Source: Enhydrobacter aerosaccus (lineage in GTDB: Bacteria > Pseudomonadota > Alphaproteobacteria > Reyranellales > Reyranellaceae). From it: a DNA stretch of 36,069 nt. The position numbers were made by a program, and so were the translations under genes. Below, in pieces: positions 1 through 8,693 of the stretch. The stretch lies in assembly GCA_903839865.1 (NCBI GenBank), contig CAIMEE010000292.1:1-36069 (forward strand), written 5' to 3'. The first letter of the stretch is position 1. The number at the start of each line of letters is the position of its first letter. The notes under the pieces are model-generated. The model had not been told where the DNA came from. It saw nothing but the letters and a program-made list of their open reading frames with translations, and ran no database searches.

Positions 1-203
1 CCGCCGGCGGTCTCGATCACCGACTTGATCTGCTCCAGCACATACTCGGTCTGCTTGGCCGCATCGCCGACGTGGACGACGTTGGTGTCCTTGTCGAGGG
101 CCAGCGTGCCCGAGACATAGACGATGCCGTCGGCCAGCGTGCCGGGCGAGTACGGGGCCAGCGTTTTGCCAGTGCCGGCGGGAACGACGATTTTCATGGG
201 CAT
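1..203 (-). CDS. rutC: RutC/RidA-family aminoacrylate deaminase, partial
   Basis: This is the N-terminal part of a RidA/YjgF-family protein; its 3' end lies beyond position 1. About 67 residues are visible. They begin [20 protein letters not shown] and continue through the family signature [10 protein letters not shown]. RutC acts on 3-aminoacrylate released by RutB in the uracil-degrading Rut pathway. I chose the ATG at 203 because GAGGAG lies 7 nt upstream; a second ATG at 197 is possible. The gene is 11 bp downstream of rutB on the same strand, so it is third in a rutABC operon. The family call is secure; the RutC assignment rests on the neighbours. Confidence 0.9.
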   Translation of the reverse strand, partial: MPMKIVVPAGTGKTLAPYSPGTLADGIVYVSGTLALDKDTNVVHVGDAAKQTEYVLEQIKSVIETAG

Positions 204-214
204 CGAAGATCTCC

Positions 215-948
215 TCAGACTTTGTGGGCGGGATTGGCGTTTGACTGCAGCGCGGCGCGGAACTCCTCGACCGAGGAGACCCAGCCGAAGAACTTCTCGA
301 TGTTGAACAGCGACGCCTTCTGCATGAAGTCGGGGCCGGCATGGTGCGTGGCGTCGTGCAGGACCACGCCGAAATATTCCAGGAAGAAGCCGTCGCGCAG
401 GGTCGATTCCACGCAGACGTTGGTGGCGATGCCGGTGAACACCAGGGAGCGAATCCCCCGCGCGCGCAGCATGCTGTCGAGGTTGGTGTTGAAGAAGGCG
501 CTGTAGCGCGGCTTGGAGATGATGATGTCGCCCTTCTGCGGCGGCAGTTCGTCGATCAGTTCGTAGTCCCAATCGCCCTTGTGCAGCAGCTTGCCCTTCA
601 GCTCGGGCTTGGCGCGCATGGTCTTCATGGCGTTGGACTTGTAGTAGTTGGGCGAGCCCGGCCCGCCGCCTTCGCCTTCGTCGGAATCCCAGCCGTTCTG
701 GAAATAGATCACCTGCACGCCGGCCGCGCGTGCTGCCTCGATCGCCTCCTTGATCTTGGCGATCGCGGGCGGCGCGCCGGAGATGTCGAAGCCTGCCAGG
801 TCGAGGTAGCCGCCGGGCGAGGCGTAGGCGTTCTGCATGTCGACGACGATGAGGGCCGTCTCCGACGGCTTGATCAGCATCGGCTCGGGCCGCGCCTCGA
901 GATAGCGCCCTGCCGGATCGTCCGGCGCGAAGTAGCTGACGGGCTTGG

Positions 949-952
<4 letters not shown>
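215..952 (-). CDS. rutB: Ureidoacrylate amidohydrolase RutB (isochorismatase fold)
   Basis: 245 residues, the usual size for RutB. It hydrolyses peroxyureidoacrylate/ureidoacrylate to aminoacrylate and carbamate in uracil catabolism, in the cytoplasm. The cysteine-hydrolase triad is visible: Asp38 in VVDMQNAY, Lys147 in [10 protein letters not shown], and Cys180 in [11 protein letters not shown] with the cis-peptide segment before it. The start ATG at 952 overlaps the rutA stop as ATGA, implying translational coupling. A longer reading to 1261 runs inside rutA in another frame and is rejected. The assignment is strong from sequence and from the rutA/rutC neighbours. Confidence 0.95.
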
Positions 953-2067
<1,115 letters not shown>

Positions 2068-2102
2068 GTGGTGAACTCCTCTGGCGATCCTGCAGCAAAA
2101 GA

Positions 2103-2118
2103 CGGACCAGATGGTCCA
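2103..2118 (-). promoter_or_regulatory. RutR-type operator upstream of rutA
   Basis: The core GACCA-GA-TGGTC (2105-2116) matches the inner ten fixed positions of the known RutR site TTGACCANNTGGTCAA; only the outer TT/AA pairs differ. It is 36 bp upstream of the rutA start. On the minus strand it adjoins a possible -10 TATGGA. RutR is a TetR-type repressor released by uracil, so the rut operon is probably induced by pyrimidine. No rutR gene is in this window. Confidence 0.75.
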
Positions 2119-2150
2119 TACTCCGTCAGTTACGAAAAGTGACCGTTAAA

Positions 2151-2169
2151 ATAGCGGGAATATAGCGGG
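2151..2169 (+). repeat. Two direct copies of ATAGCGGG, 11 bp apart
   Basis: ATAGCGGG occurs at 2151-2158 and again at 2162-2169, one helical turn apart, in the 225-bp region between the divergent rutA and cupin genes. The spacing fits a tandem binding site for a regulator of either gene, but no known factor is recognised and chance is possible. Confidence 0.35.
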
Positions 2170-2292
2170 CGTCTCCCGAAGCTGATCCTTCGACCCGGCC
2201 AGCATAGCTGCGTCCCCACAACTCCCCTATTACGGTCGTTACTGACAAGAAAAGCCAATAAAGACGCGACGGTTCCCGCTTAGGATCGCCCC

Positions 2293-2769
2293 ATGACCGA
2301 GCCCAAACTGCCCGCTTTCGACCCCCGCCGGATCGCCGAGAGCAACACCACCTCTTACCCGGAAAGATTCAAGGCGTTGAACAGCCGACGCTGGAATCGC
2401 CGTCTCGGCGATCACGTCGGCCTCAAGAATTTCGGCGTGAACCTGACGCGGATCGAACCCGGCGCACAGACCTCGGCGCGGCACGCACACTCCAGGCAGG
2501 ACGAGTTCATCTGGGTGATCGAGGGCGAGGTCGTGCTCGAGACCAACGAGGGCGCGCAGACCCTGCGGCCCGGCATGTGCGCGGGCTTCGCGGCGGGCGA
2601 CGGCAATGCCCATCGCTTCGTCAACAAGACCGACAAGGATGTGCTGCTCCTGATCGTCGGCGACCGCACGCCGTTCGACGAGGTCACCTACCCCGACATC
2701 GACAACCATGCGAAGGCCGGTGCCGACGGCAAGTACGTCCACACGAAGAAGGACGGGACGCCACACTGA
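2293..2769 (+). CDS. Cupin-domain protein
   Basis: 158 residues with one cupin domain. Motif 1 is visible around residues 57-78, with His-x-His (HAH), a following Glu and the closing Gly of VIEG. Motif 2 is GMCAGFAAGDGNAHRFVN, with its His. These side chains normally bind one metal ion. The protein is soluble with no signal peptide. The substrate is unknown; small cupins of this kind are often isomerases, dioxygenases or sugar-binding sensors. It is divergent from rutA, so a shared control region is possible, but a role in pyrimidine use is only inferred. The RBS is weak (AGGA 9 nt before the ATG). It converges with the amidohydrolase gene 12 bp downstream. Confidence 0.85.
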   Translation: MTEPKLPAFDPRRIAESNTTSYPERFKALNSRRWNRRLGDHVGLKNFGVNLTRIEPGAQTSARHAHSRQDEFIWVIEGEVVLETNEGAQTLRPGMCAGFAAGDGNAHRFVNKTDKDVLLLIVGDRTPFDEVTYPDIDNHAKAGADGKYVHTKKDGTPH

Positions 2770-2781
2770 GCGTCGTATGGG

Positions 2782-4095
2782 TCAGCCTACGATGCGCTTG
2801 CGCGACGCAGCCACCATCGATGCGGCACGTTCGGGGTCGAATCCCGCCAACACACCTCCTCTCATCCGGATGTTGCCGTCGACCATGACCGTGTCGATGT
2901 CGCGCGGACTGGTCTGCAGCAAAACGTGGGCGCAGGCGTCCGGTCCGATCGAATCGCCGAATGGACCCTTATCGATCAGGACGATGTCGGCACGCTTGCC
3001 GGGCGTCAGCGAGCCGATCCTGTCGTCGAGGCCCAGCACGCGCGCAGCCACGATGGTCGCGATCTCGATCAGCTTGCGCGGCGTCAGCAACGGCAGGCCG
3101 GGACGCGGCACCGGTCGGCGGCCGAGCACCGTCGAGAAGCTGCGCTCCATGGCGCCGTCGACGAAGCCACCGACGTTGAACATGATGCGAAGCTGACCCA
3201 GCGTATCGGTCGCCACGCTGCACGGGACGTCGCAGCCGAACACGACGTCGATGCCGCGCTCCATCGCGCGGCGCACGACGTCGGCCGGCGTGCCATTCAC
3301 GTCGGCGGTCGGCGTGAAGCAGAGCGGCATGCCGGCCGTGGCCATCGCGTCGAGCTCGGCGTTGCTCAGCAGATTGCCGTGGACGGCGGAGAAGTCGGGC
3401 CCCAGCAGCCCATCGGCGTGCAGCGACGCGACAGCGCCGATCTCGTTCACGTGGATGCAGCTCGGAGCCTTGTAGCCGCGCGCGAAGGCGAGCTGGCGCG
3501 CGATGTCCGGCGAGCCGATCGAATCGGTGCCGAAGCCGATGCTCGTGAGGCTCTCCGGATTGTGGAAGGTCTCGTAGACCCGCTTGCCCTCGGCCAGGCG
3601 CTCATCGAGCGTCTTGAAGGTGTCGCCGGGCGGGCTCATGAACGAGTGCTCGAACAGGTGCCGGATGCCGCTTTGCTGCAGCGCCTTGATCGAGGCGTCG
3701 GCATACCCCGGCCCGTGGATGTTGTGGCAATAGTCGACGATGGTCGTGGTGCCGTAGGACAATGCCTCGTGCGCGCCGATGTAGGCCGCGTTGTAATTGT
3801 CCTCGGCCGTATAGCCGCGGCGCCACGGCAACAGCTTGGTGCCGTAGGTGCCGTCCCACAGATCGGGCACGGAGCCGCGCAGCACCGTCTGCCACAGGCA
3901 GGTGTGGGCATCGACGATGCCGGGCAGCGCGATCATGTTGCCGGCGTCGATCGTCTCGGCATCGGCAGCCGAAAGCGACGGCCCGACGGCGGCGATGGCG
4001 CCATTGTCGACCAGGATGTCGGCGGAGGCGAAATCGCCCAGCTTCGCGTCCATCGTGACGACCTGCGCGCCCTTGATCAGAGTCTTTCCGGCCAT
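2782..4095 (-). CDS. Amidohydrolase, cytosine-deaminase/TRZ-ATZ type, altered HxH motif
   Basis: 437 residues, a normal length for the TRZ/ATZ and cytosine-deaminase-like group of metal hydrolases, which remove amino or halide groups from nitrogen heterocycles. The N-terminal beta-sandwich strands lead into ALPGIVDAHTCLWQTVLRG. Related proteins have HxHxWQ there, so the second metal-binding His is Cys66 here (codon TGC). The other expected residues are present: His64, His215 and Glu218 in HVNE, His239 and Asp289. The C-terminus has the typical GSLTPGKRADIVLID. It starts 12 bp after aapM and is probably the last gene of the aap operon. The substrate may be a heterocycle or modified base; the neighbouring rut genes make a pyrimidine-like compound plausible but unproven. 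Confidence 0.85.
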   Translation of the reverse strand: MAGKTLIKGAQVVTMDAKLGDFASADILVDNGAIAAVGPSLSAADAETIDAGNMIALPGIVDAHTCLWQTVLRGSVPDLWDGTYGTKLLPWRRGYTAEDNYNAAYIGAHEALSYGTTTIVDYCHNIHGPGYADASIKALQQSGIRHLFEHSFMSPPGDTFKTLDERLAEGKRVYETFHNPESLTSIGFGTDSIGSPDIARQLAFARGYKAPSCIHVNEIGAVASLHADGLLGPDFSAVHGNLLSNAELDAMATAGMPLCFTPTADVNGTPADVVRRAMERGIDVVFGCDVPCSVATDTLGQLRIMFNVGGFVDGAMERSFSTVLGRRPVPRPGLPLLTPRKLIEIATIVAARVLGLDDRIGSLTPGKRADIVLIDKGPFGDSIGPDACAHVLLQTSPRDIDTVMVDGNIRMRGGVLAGFDPERAASMVAASRKRIVG

Positions 4096-4107
4096 CGAAC
4101 TCTCCTC

Positions 4108-5145
4108 TTAGCGCCCGTGCGCGACCTGCAGGCGCTTCTCGCGCAGGCGGCTCCATTGCGACATGCCGAAACAGGCGAACCAGTAGATCGCGCCCGCGAA
4201 GACATAGGCTTCCATGTTCATGCCGACCCAGTTGGGGTCGGCCAGCGCGGCCTGGGCGATGCCCAGCAGGTCGAACAGCGAGACGATCAGCACGAGCGTC
4301 GTGCTCTTGAACAGGGAGATGAATTCGTTGGTCATCGCCGGCAGCGCGATCCGCAGCGCCTGCGGCAGCACTATCATGCGCTGGATGCGCCAGTAGCCCA
4401 GGCCCAGCGCTTGGGCGGCCTCCGCCTGCCCCTCGGGCAGCGCCTGCAGGCCGCCGCGCACGGCTTCCGCCATGTAGGCCGCGACGACGAAGGCCAGGCC
4501 CAGGATGGCGCGCGCCAGCTTGTCGACGTCGAAGCCCGCCGGCATGATCAGCGGCAACAGCAGCGAGGCCAGGAAGATCACGGTGATGATCGGCACGCCG
4601 CGCCAGAACTCGATGAACACGACCGAGGCAAAGCGGATCAGCGGCAGGCGCGAGCGGCGTCCCATCGCGAGCAGGATGCCGAGCGGCACGGCGATCAGGC
4701 CGGCATAGACCGTGAGCACCATGGTCAGCATCAGCCCGCCCCACTCGCGCGACTCGACGACCGGGATGCCGAGGCCGCCATGCAGCAGCCACAGGCCGAG
4801 GAGCGGCAGGATCGTGACGCTGGCGAGCGCAAACCAGCGGCGTTGCGGCAGGCCGCGCCACGAGAGCAGCCCCGCCGTCAGCACTATCAGCGCGCCCGCG
4901 AGGTCGACCCGCCAGCGCAGCGGCACGGGATACTGGCCGTACATGAACTGGCCGAAGCGTGCGCGGATGAAGACCCAGCAGGCGCCGTCGCTCTTGCAGG
5001 CCTCGCGCGAGGTGCCGTTCCAGGTCGCGTTGATCAGCGCCCACTCCACCAGCGGCACGCAAAGGCGCAAGATGATCGCGAGACACACCAGCGAGATGAC
5101 CGCATCGAGCGGCGTGGCGAACAGGCGCTCCTTGAGCCGGCTCAT
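4108..5145 (-). CDS. aapM: Amino-acid ABC transporter permease AapM
   Basis: 345 residues of a HisM/AapM-type inner-membrane permease. The N-terminal half holds extra membrane segments (LISLVCLAIILRL-like, LIVLTAGLLSW, LPLLGLWLL) with a periplasmic loop containing two Cys (ACKSDGAC), as in AapM. The C-terminal half is the transport core, with the EAA loop ALPEGQAEAAQALGLGYW that docks the ATPase. The start ATG at 5145 overlaps the aapQ stop as ATGA. It forms a heteromeric channel with AapQ for polar L-amino acids delivered by AapJ. No aapP ATPase gene follows; an amidohydrolase comes next, 12 bp on. The family call is strong, the substrate range inferred. Confidence 0.92.
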   Translation of the reverse strand: MSRLKERLFATPLDAVISLVCLAIILRLCVPLVEWALINATWNGTSREACKSDGACWVFIRARFGQFMYGQYPVPLRWRVDLAGALIVLTAGLLSWRGLPQRRWFALASVTILPLLGLWLLHGGLGIPVVESREWGGLMLTMVLTVYAGLIAVPLGILLAMGRRSRLPLIRFASVVFIEFWRGVPIITVIFLASLLLPLIMPAGFDVDKLARAILGLAFVVAAYMAEAVRGGLQALPEGQAEAAQALGLGYWRIQRMIVLPQALRIALPAMTNEFISLFKSTTLVLIVSLFDLLGIAQAALADPNWVGMNMEAYVFAGAIYWFACFGMSQWSRLREKRLQVAHGR

Positions 5146-6296
5146 CGCGTCACCAGCCGGTGGCGTGCGTTGTACCAGTTCATGAACAGCGACACCGCGA
5201 TGCTGAGCGTCAGGTAGATCGCCAGCGTGATGGCGATGATCTCGATCGACTGCCCAGTCGACACCAGAGCCGAGCCCATGAACACGGCCACGATCTCGGG
5301 GTACGCGATGGCGGCGCCGAACGAGGAATTCTTGATCAGGTTGAGATACTGGCTGGTGATCGGCGGGATGATCACGGGCATGGCCTGCGGGATCACGACC
5401 AGGCGCAGGATGCGGCCCTGCGTCAGGCCGAGCGCCCGGGCGGCATCGATCTGGCCCTGCCGCACCGACAGGACGCCGCCGCGCACGACCTCGGCGATGA
5501 AGCCCGCCGTGTAGGTCGACAGCGCGGCAAACAGCGCCACGAACTCCGGCACCAGCACGAAGCCGCCGCGATAGTTGAAGCCGCGCAGGGTGGGCACGTC
5601 CCAGCTCGTGGCCATGCCCGCTGTGACCAGCGCCGCGATCGGCAGCGCGCCGCAGAGGACGAAGCCCACCGGCCAGACCGGAAAGTCGAGGCCGGTGCGC
5701 GCCTGCCGCGCGGCAGCCCAGCGCGAAAGTCCGTATTGCGCGACGATCAGAGCGACGACGACCAGCAGCGCGATGCGCAGTCCGGCCACGTCGTTGGGCG
5801 TCGGGATCGAGAGTCCCCGGCGGTTGAGGAAGATCACGCCCAGGAAGTCGGCGCTCTCGCGCGGCGTCGGCAGGGCCGCGAGCACGCCGAAGTACCAGAA
5901 CAGCACGAAGAACAGCAGCGGGATGTTGCGCACGAACTCGATGTAGAAGCCCGCCAGGGTCGACAGCAGCCAGTTGCGCGAGAGCCTGAGCAGCCCGACC
6001 GCAAAGCCAATGATCGTGGCCAATGCGATCGAGGCCGACGACACCAGCATCGTGTTGACGACGCCGGCCCACAGCAGGGCCAGGATATTGTCGGACGGCT
6101 TGTAGCCGGTGAGGTTGAACGGCACCTCGATGCCGGAGTCGCGCGTCAGGAACCTGAAGCCGGACGCGATGCCCGCCTTCACCATGTTCTGCGAGGCGTT
6201 CTGTACGAAGAACCAGACGACGGCGACCATCGCTACGGTCGCCGCCACCTGCCAGAGGATATCGCGAACCTTGCGGTCGCGGAGGAAACTCAGCAG
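5142..6296 (-). CDS. aapQ: Amino-acid ABC transporter permease AapQ
   Basis: Inner-membrane permease paired with AapM. The EAA loop is VRQGQIDAARALGLTQGR, followed by IPPITSQYLNLIKNSS, typical of HisM-type permeases. The start is a problem: the first ATG/GTG/TTG in frame is GTG at 6248, but homology to AapQ proteins continues upstream as LLSFLRDRKVRDILWQ. The frame is closed by a TGA at 6318-6320, which is the aapJ stop. Between the two there is no canonical start. I give CTG at 6296, preceded by AAGTGAG at 6 nt, as the best guess (384 residues). With GTG at 6248 it would be 368 residues and lose the cytoplasmic N-terminus. The 3' end overlaps aapM. Confidence 0.88.
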   Translation of the reverse strand: MLSFLRDRKVRDILWQVAATVAMVAVVWFFVQNASQNMVKAGIASGFRFLTRDSGIEVPFNLTGYKPSDNILALLWAGVVNTMLVSSASIALATIIGFAVGLLRLSRNWLLSTLAGFYIEFVRNIPLLFFVLFWYFGVLAALPTPRESADFLGVIFLNRRGLSIPTPNDVAGLRIALLVVVALIVAQYGLSRWAAARQARTGLDFPVWPVGFVLCGALPIAALVTAGMATSWDVPTLRGFNYRGGFVLVPEFVALFAALSTYTAGFIAEVVRGGVLSVRQGQIDAARALGLTQGRILRLVVIPQAMPVIIPPITSQYLNLIKNSSFGAAIAYPEIVAVFMGSALVSTGQSIEIIAITLAIYLTLSIAVSLFMNWYNARHRLVTR

Positions 6297-6317
6297 CGAA
6301 GGCTCACTTGCCAGAGA

Positions 6318-7346
6318 TCACTGGAACGGCGGGGTGAACAGCAGACCGCCCTTGGTCCACAGTTCGTTCTGGCCGCGCTTCAGCTTCAGCGCTGAGCCCA
6401 TGCCGACCGTGCGCTCGAAGCTCTCGCCGTAGTTCCCGACCTGCTTGATGATGTTGTAGGCCCAGTCGTTGCTGATCCCCATCATCTCGCCGAACTTGCC
6501 CTCAACGCCCAGCAGGCGGCGGACTTCGGTGTTGGTCGACTTGGCCTTCATCTCGTCGACGTTCTTGGAGGTGATACCCAGCGCTTCGGCGGCGATCTGG
6601 GCGTTCAGCACCCAGCGCACAACCAACTGCCAGCGCTCGTCGCCCCAGCGCGTAGTCGGACCCTGCGGATCGTTGGAGATCACTTCGGTCAGGATCTGGT
6701 GCTCTTCCGGGTTCTTGAACTTGATGCGCTGGCCCGCCAGCGCGCCCACGCCCGCGGTGTAGGCGTCGCAACGGCCCTGGTCGTAGGCCGAGATCGCATC
6801 GTCGTTCTTCTGGAAGTTGATGATCGTGACCTTGAGGTTGCGCTCGCGGAACCAGTCGGCGGCGGTCTTCTCCTCGGTCGAGCCGGCGGCGACGCAGATC
6901 GTGCCGTCGGCGAGATCCTTGACCGCAGCAACCTTGGCCTTGGTGCGCACCACGAAGGTCTGGCCCTCGTAGAAGTTGATGCCCTGGAAGTTCACGCCGA
7001 GCGTGGCGTTGCGCGAGAAGGTGATGGTGGTGTTGCGCGCGAGCAGGTCGACCTGCTTGGACTGCAACACCGGCCAGCGCTGCTGCACCGAGGTCGGCGT
7101 GTACTTCACCTTGGTGGCATCGCCCAGCACGGCGGCGGCGAGCGACTTGCAATATTCGACGTCGAGGCCCGACCATTCGCCCTTGTCGTTGGCGAAGGAA
7201 AAGCCCGGCAGGCCGAGATGCACGCCGCATTCGATGTTGCCGCGCTTCTGGACGGCGTCGAGCGTCTCGCTGGGCACCAGGGTCTGGGCCATGGCCGGCA
7301 TCGCCGCCACACAGGCCGCCGCGGCGACCAATCCGTAAAACTTCAT
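6318..7346 (-). CDS. aapJ: Amino-acid ABC transporter periplasmic binding protein AapJ
   Basis: 342 residues. Family 3 solute-binding protein (Lao/Glt-binding type) of the general L-amino-acid importer. A signal peptide is clear: MKFYG, a hydrophobic Ala/Val/Met stretch, and cleavage after AMA before QTL. The mature protein carries GVHLGLPGFSFANDKGEWSGLDVEYC, DLLARNTTITFSRN and GTICVAAGSTEEKT, all typical AapJ segments. Cys pairs (near CGVHLG/EYC and CVAAG/RCDAY) may form disulfides. GAGGGGAG lies 8 nt before the ATG at 7346. It is first in an operon with aapQ, aapM and the amidohydrolase. It is divergent from hutF with 49 bp between the starts, so their promoters overlap. Confidence 0.94.
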   Translation of the reverse strand: MKFYGLVAAAACVAAMPAMAQTLVPSETLDAVQKRGNIECGVHLGLPGFSFANDKGEWSGLDVEYCKSLAAAVLGDATKVKYTPTSVQQRWPVLQSKQVDLLARNTTITFSRNATLGVNFQGINFYEGQTFVVRTKAKVAAVKDLADGTICVAAGSTEEKTAADWFRERNLKVTIINFQKNDDAISAYDQGRCDAYTAGVGALAGQRIKFKNPEEHQILTEVISNDPQGPTTRWGDERWQLVVRWVLNAQIAAEALGITSKNVDEMKAKSTNTEVRRLLGVEGKFGEMMGISNDWAYNIIKQVGNYGESFERTVGMGSALKLKRGQNELWTKGGLLFTPPFQ

Positions 7347-7395
7347 TTGAAAACTCCCCTCAACAGGTGCTGCGCAATACCGTACAAGCCATCGC

Positions 7396-8691
7396 ATGGC
7401 GAGTAAATTGCACCTCGAAACGGCGCTCCTGCCCGACGGCTGGCGCACCGATGTGGTCGTGACGGTCGAGCAGGGCGTCATCGCCGCCATCGACGCCGCC
7501 GGCAGCGGTCCGGCCGAGAGAATCTCGGGCATAACGGTGCCCGGGCTGCCCAATCTGCACAGCCACGCCTTCCAGCGCGCCATGGCCGGACTCACCGAGC
7601 GGCGCGGCAGCGAGGCCGATTCTTTCTGGACCTGGCGCGAGCAAATGTATCACTTCGTCGAGCGCCTCACGCCCGACGACCTCGAGGCCATCGCGGCCCT
7701 GGCCTATATGGAAATGCTCGAGGCCGGCTTCACCTCGGTCGCCGAGTTCCACTACCTGCATCACCAGCCCGATGGCCGGCCCTACGACAACATCGCCGAG
7801 ATGTCGGAGCGGATCGTGGCCGCCGCCAACACCGTCGGCATCGGCCTCACCCTGCTGCCGGTGTTCTATCGACAGGGTGGCTTCGTGGGCAAACCACCCG
7901 GCGACGGCCAGCGCCGCTTCCTGAATACGCGCGACTCCTACGCGATGCTCATGGAGACCAAGGTGCCCGGCGGCGAGATCGGCATTGCGCCCCACTCACT
8001 GCGCGCCGTCACGCTCGACGATCTGAAATGGGCGGCAACAACCTTTGCCGGCAAGCCGTCGCATATCCACATCTCCGAGCAGACGCGCGAGGTCGACGAT
8101 TGCCTCGCCGCGCATAGCAAGCGCCCGATCGACCTGTTCCTCGACACGATCGACGCGGGGCGAAACTGGTACCTGATCCATGCCACGCACGCCGATGCGG
8201 GGGAGATTTCCCGCATGGCCAAGGCCGGCGTGGTTGCGGGCCTCTGCCCGATTACGGAAGCCAATCTCGGCGACGGATTGTTCGACGTCCCGGCCTTCCT
8301 CGAACAGGGCGGCCGCTTCGGCATCGGTTCGGACTCCAACGTCCGCATCTCCGCTGCCGACGAGTTGCGTACGCTGGAATACGGTCAACGCCTGTTCCAT
8401 CGCCGACGCAACGTACTTGGCCATCCGGACCGCTCGACCGGCCGCCATCTCTTCGAGGGCGCGCTGGATGGCAAGGGGTTGTCCGTCGGGCAGCGCGCCG
8501 ACTTCGTCGTGCTCGACAGGAGCGGCCACGAAGGCGATGCCGTCATCGATTCCTGGATCTTCGCCAGCGACAACGCGGCGATCCAGTCCGTCTATCACGG
8601 TGGCGTTCCGGTCGTACAGAACGGCCGGCACAAGGACCGCGACGCGATCGCGGCATCCTACGGCCGGATCATGACGAAGCTCACCGGATAG
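7396..8691 (+). CDS. hutF: Formimidoylglutamate deiminase HutF
   Basis: 431 residues. HutF converts N-formimino-L-glutamate to N-formyl-L-glutamate and ammonia in the five-step histidine degradation route. Metal and catalytic residues of the amidohydrolase superfamily are visible: His55 and His57 (NLHSHAFQRAM), His225 and Glu228 (HIHISEQ), His262/His265 (IHATHAD) and Asp313 (GIGSDSN). It is somewhat shorter than well-known HutF proteins (about 450); the C-terminal GRHLFEGALDGKGL seems to lack several residues of the usual GRALFDAALAGGA stretch. No other hut gene is in the window, so its partners must be elsewhere. The divergent amino-acid importer could supply its substrates. It converges on the SBP gene, 2 bp away. 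Confidence 0.92.
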   Translation: MASKLHLETALLPDGWRTDVVVTVEQGVIAAIDAAGSGPAERISGITVPGLPNLHSHAFQRAMAGLTERRGSEADSFWTWREQMYHFVERLTPDDLEAIAALAYMEMLEAGFTSVAEFHYLHHQPDGRPYDNIAEMSERIVAAANTVGIGLTLLPVFYRQGGFVGKPPGDGQRRFLNTRDSYAMLMETKVPGGEIGIAPHSLRAVTLDDLKWAATTFAGKPSHIHISEQTREVDDCLAAHSKRPIDLFLDTIDAGRNWYLIHATHADAGEISRMAKAGVVAGLCPITEANLGDGLFDVPAFLEQGGRFGIGSDSNVRISAADELRTLEYGQRLFHRRRNVLGHPDRSTGRHLFEGALDGKGLSVGQRADFVVLDRSGHEGDAVIDSWIFASDNAAIQSVYHGGVPVVQNGRHKDRDAIAASYGRIMTKLTG

Positions 8692-8693
8692 AG

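Noticed and set aside
2926..5217. A 763-codon plus-strand frame over the amidohydrolase and aapM
   Set aside because: Arg/Asp/Gln-rich shadow; it crosses two well-supported genes on the other strand.
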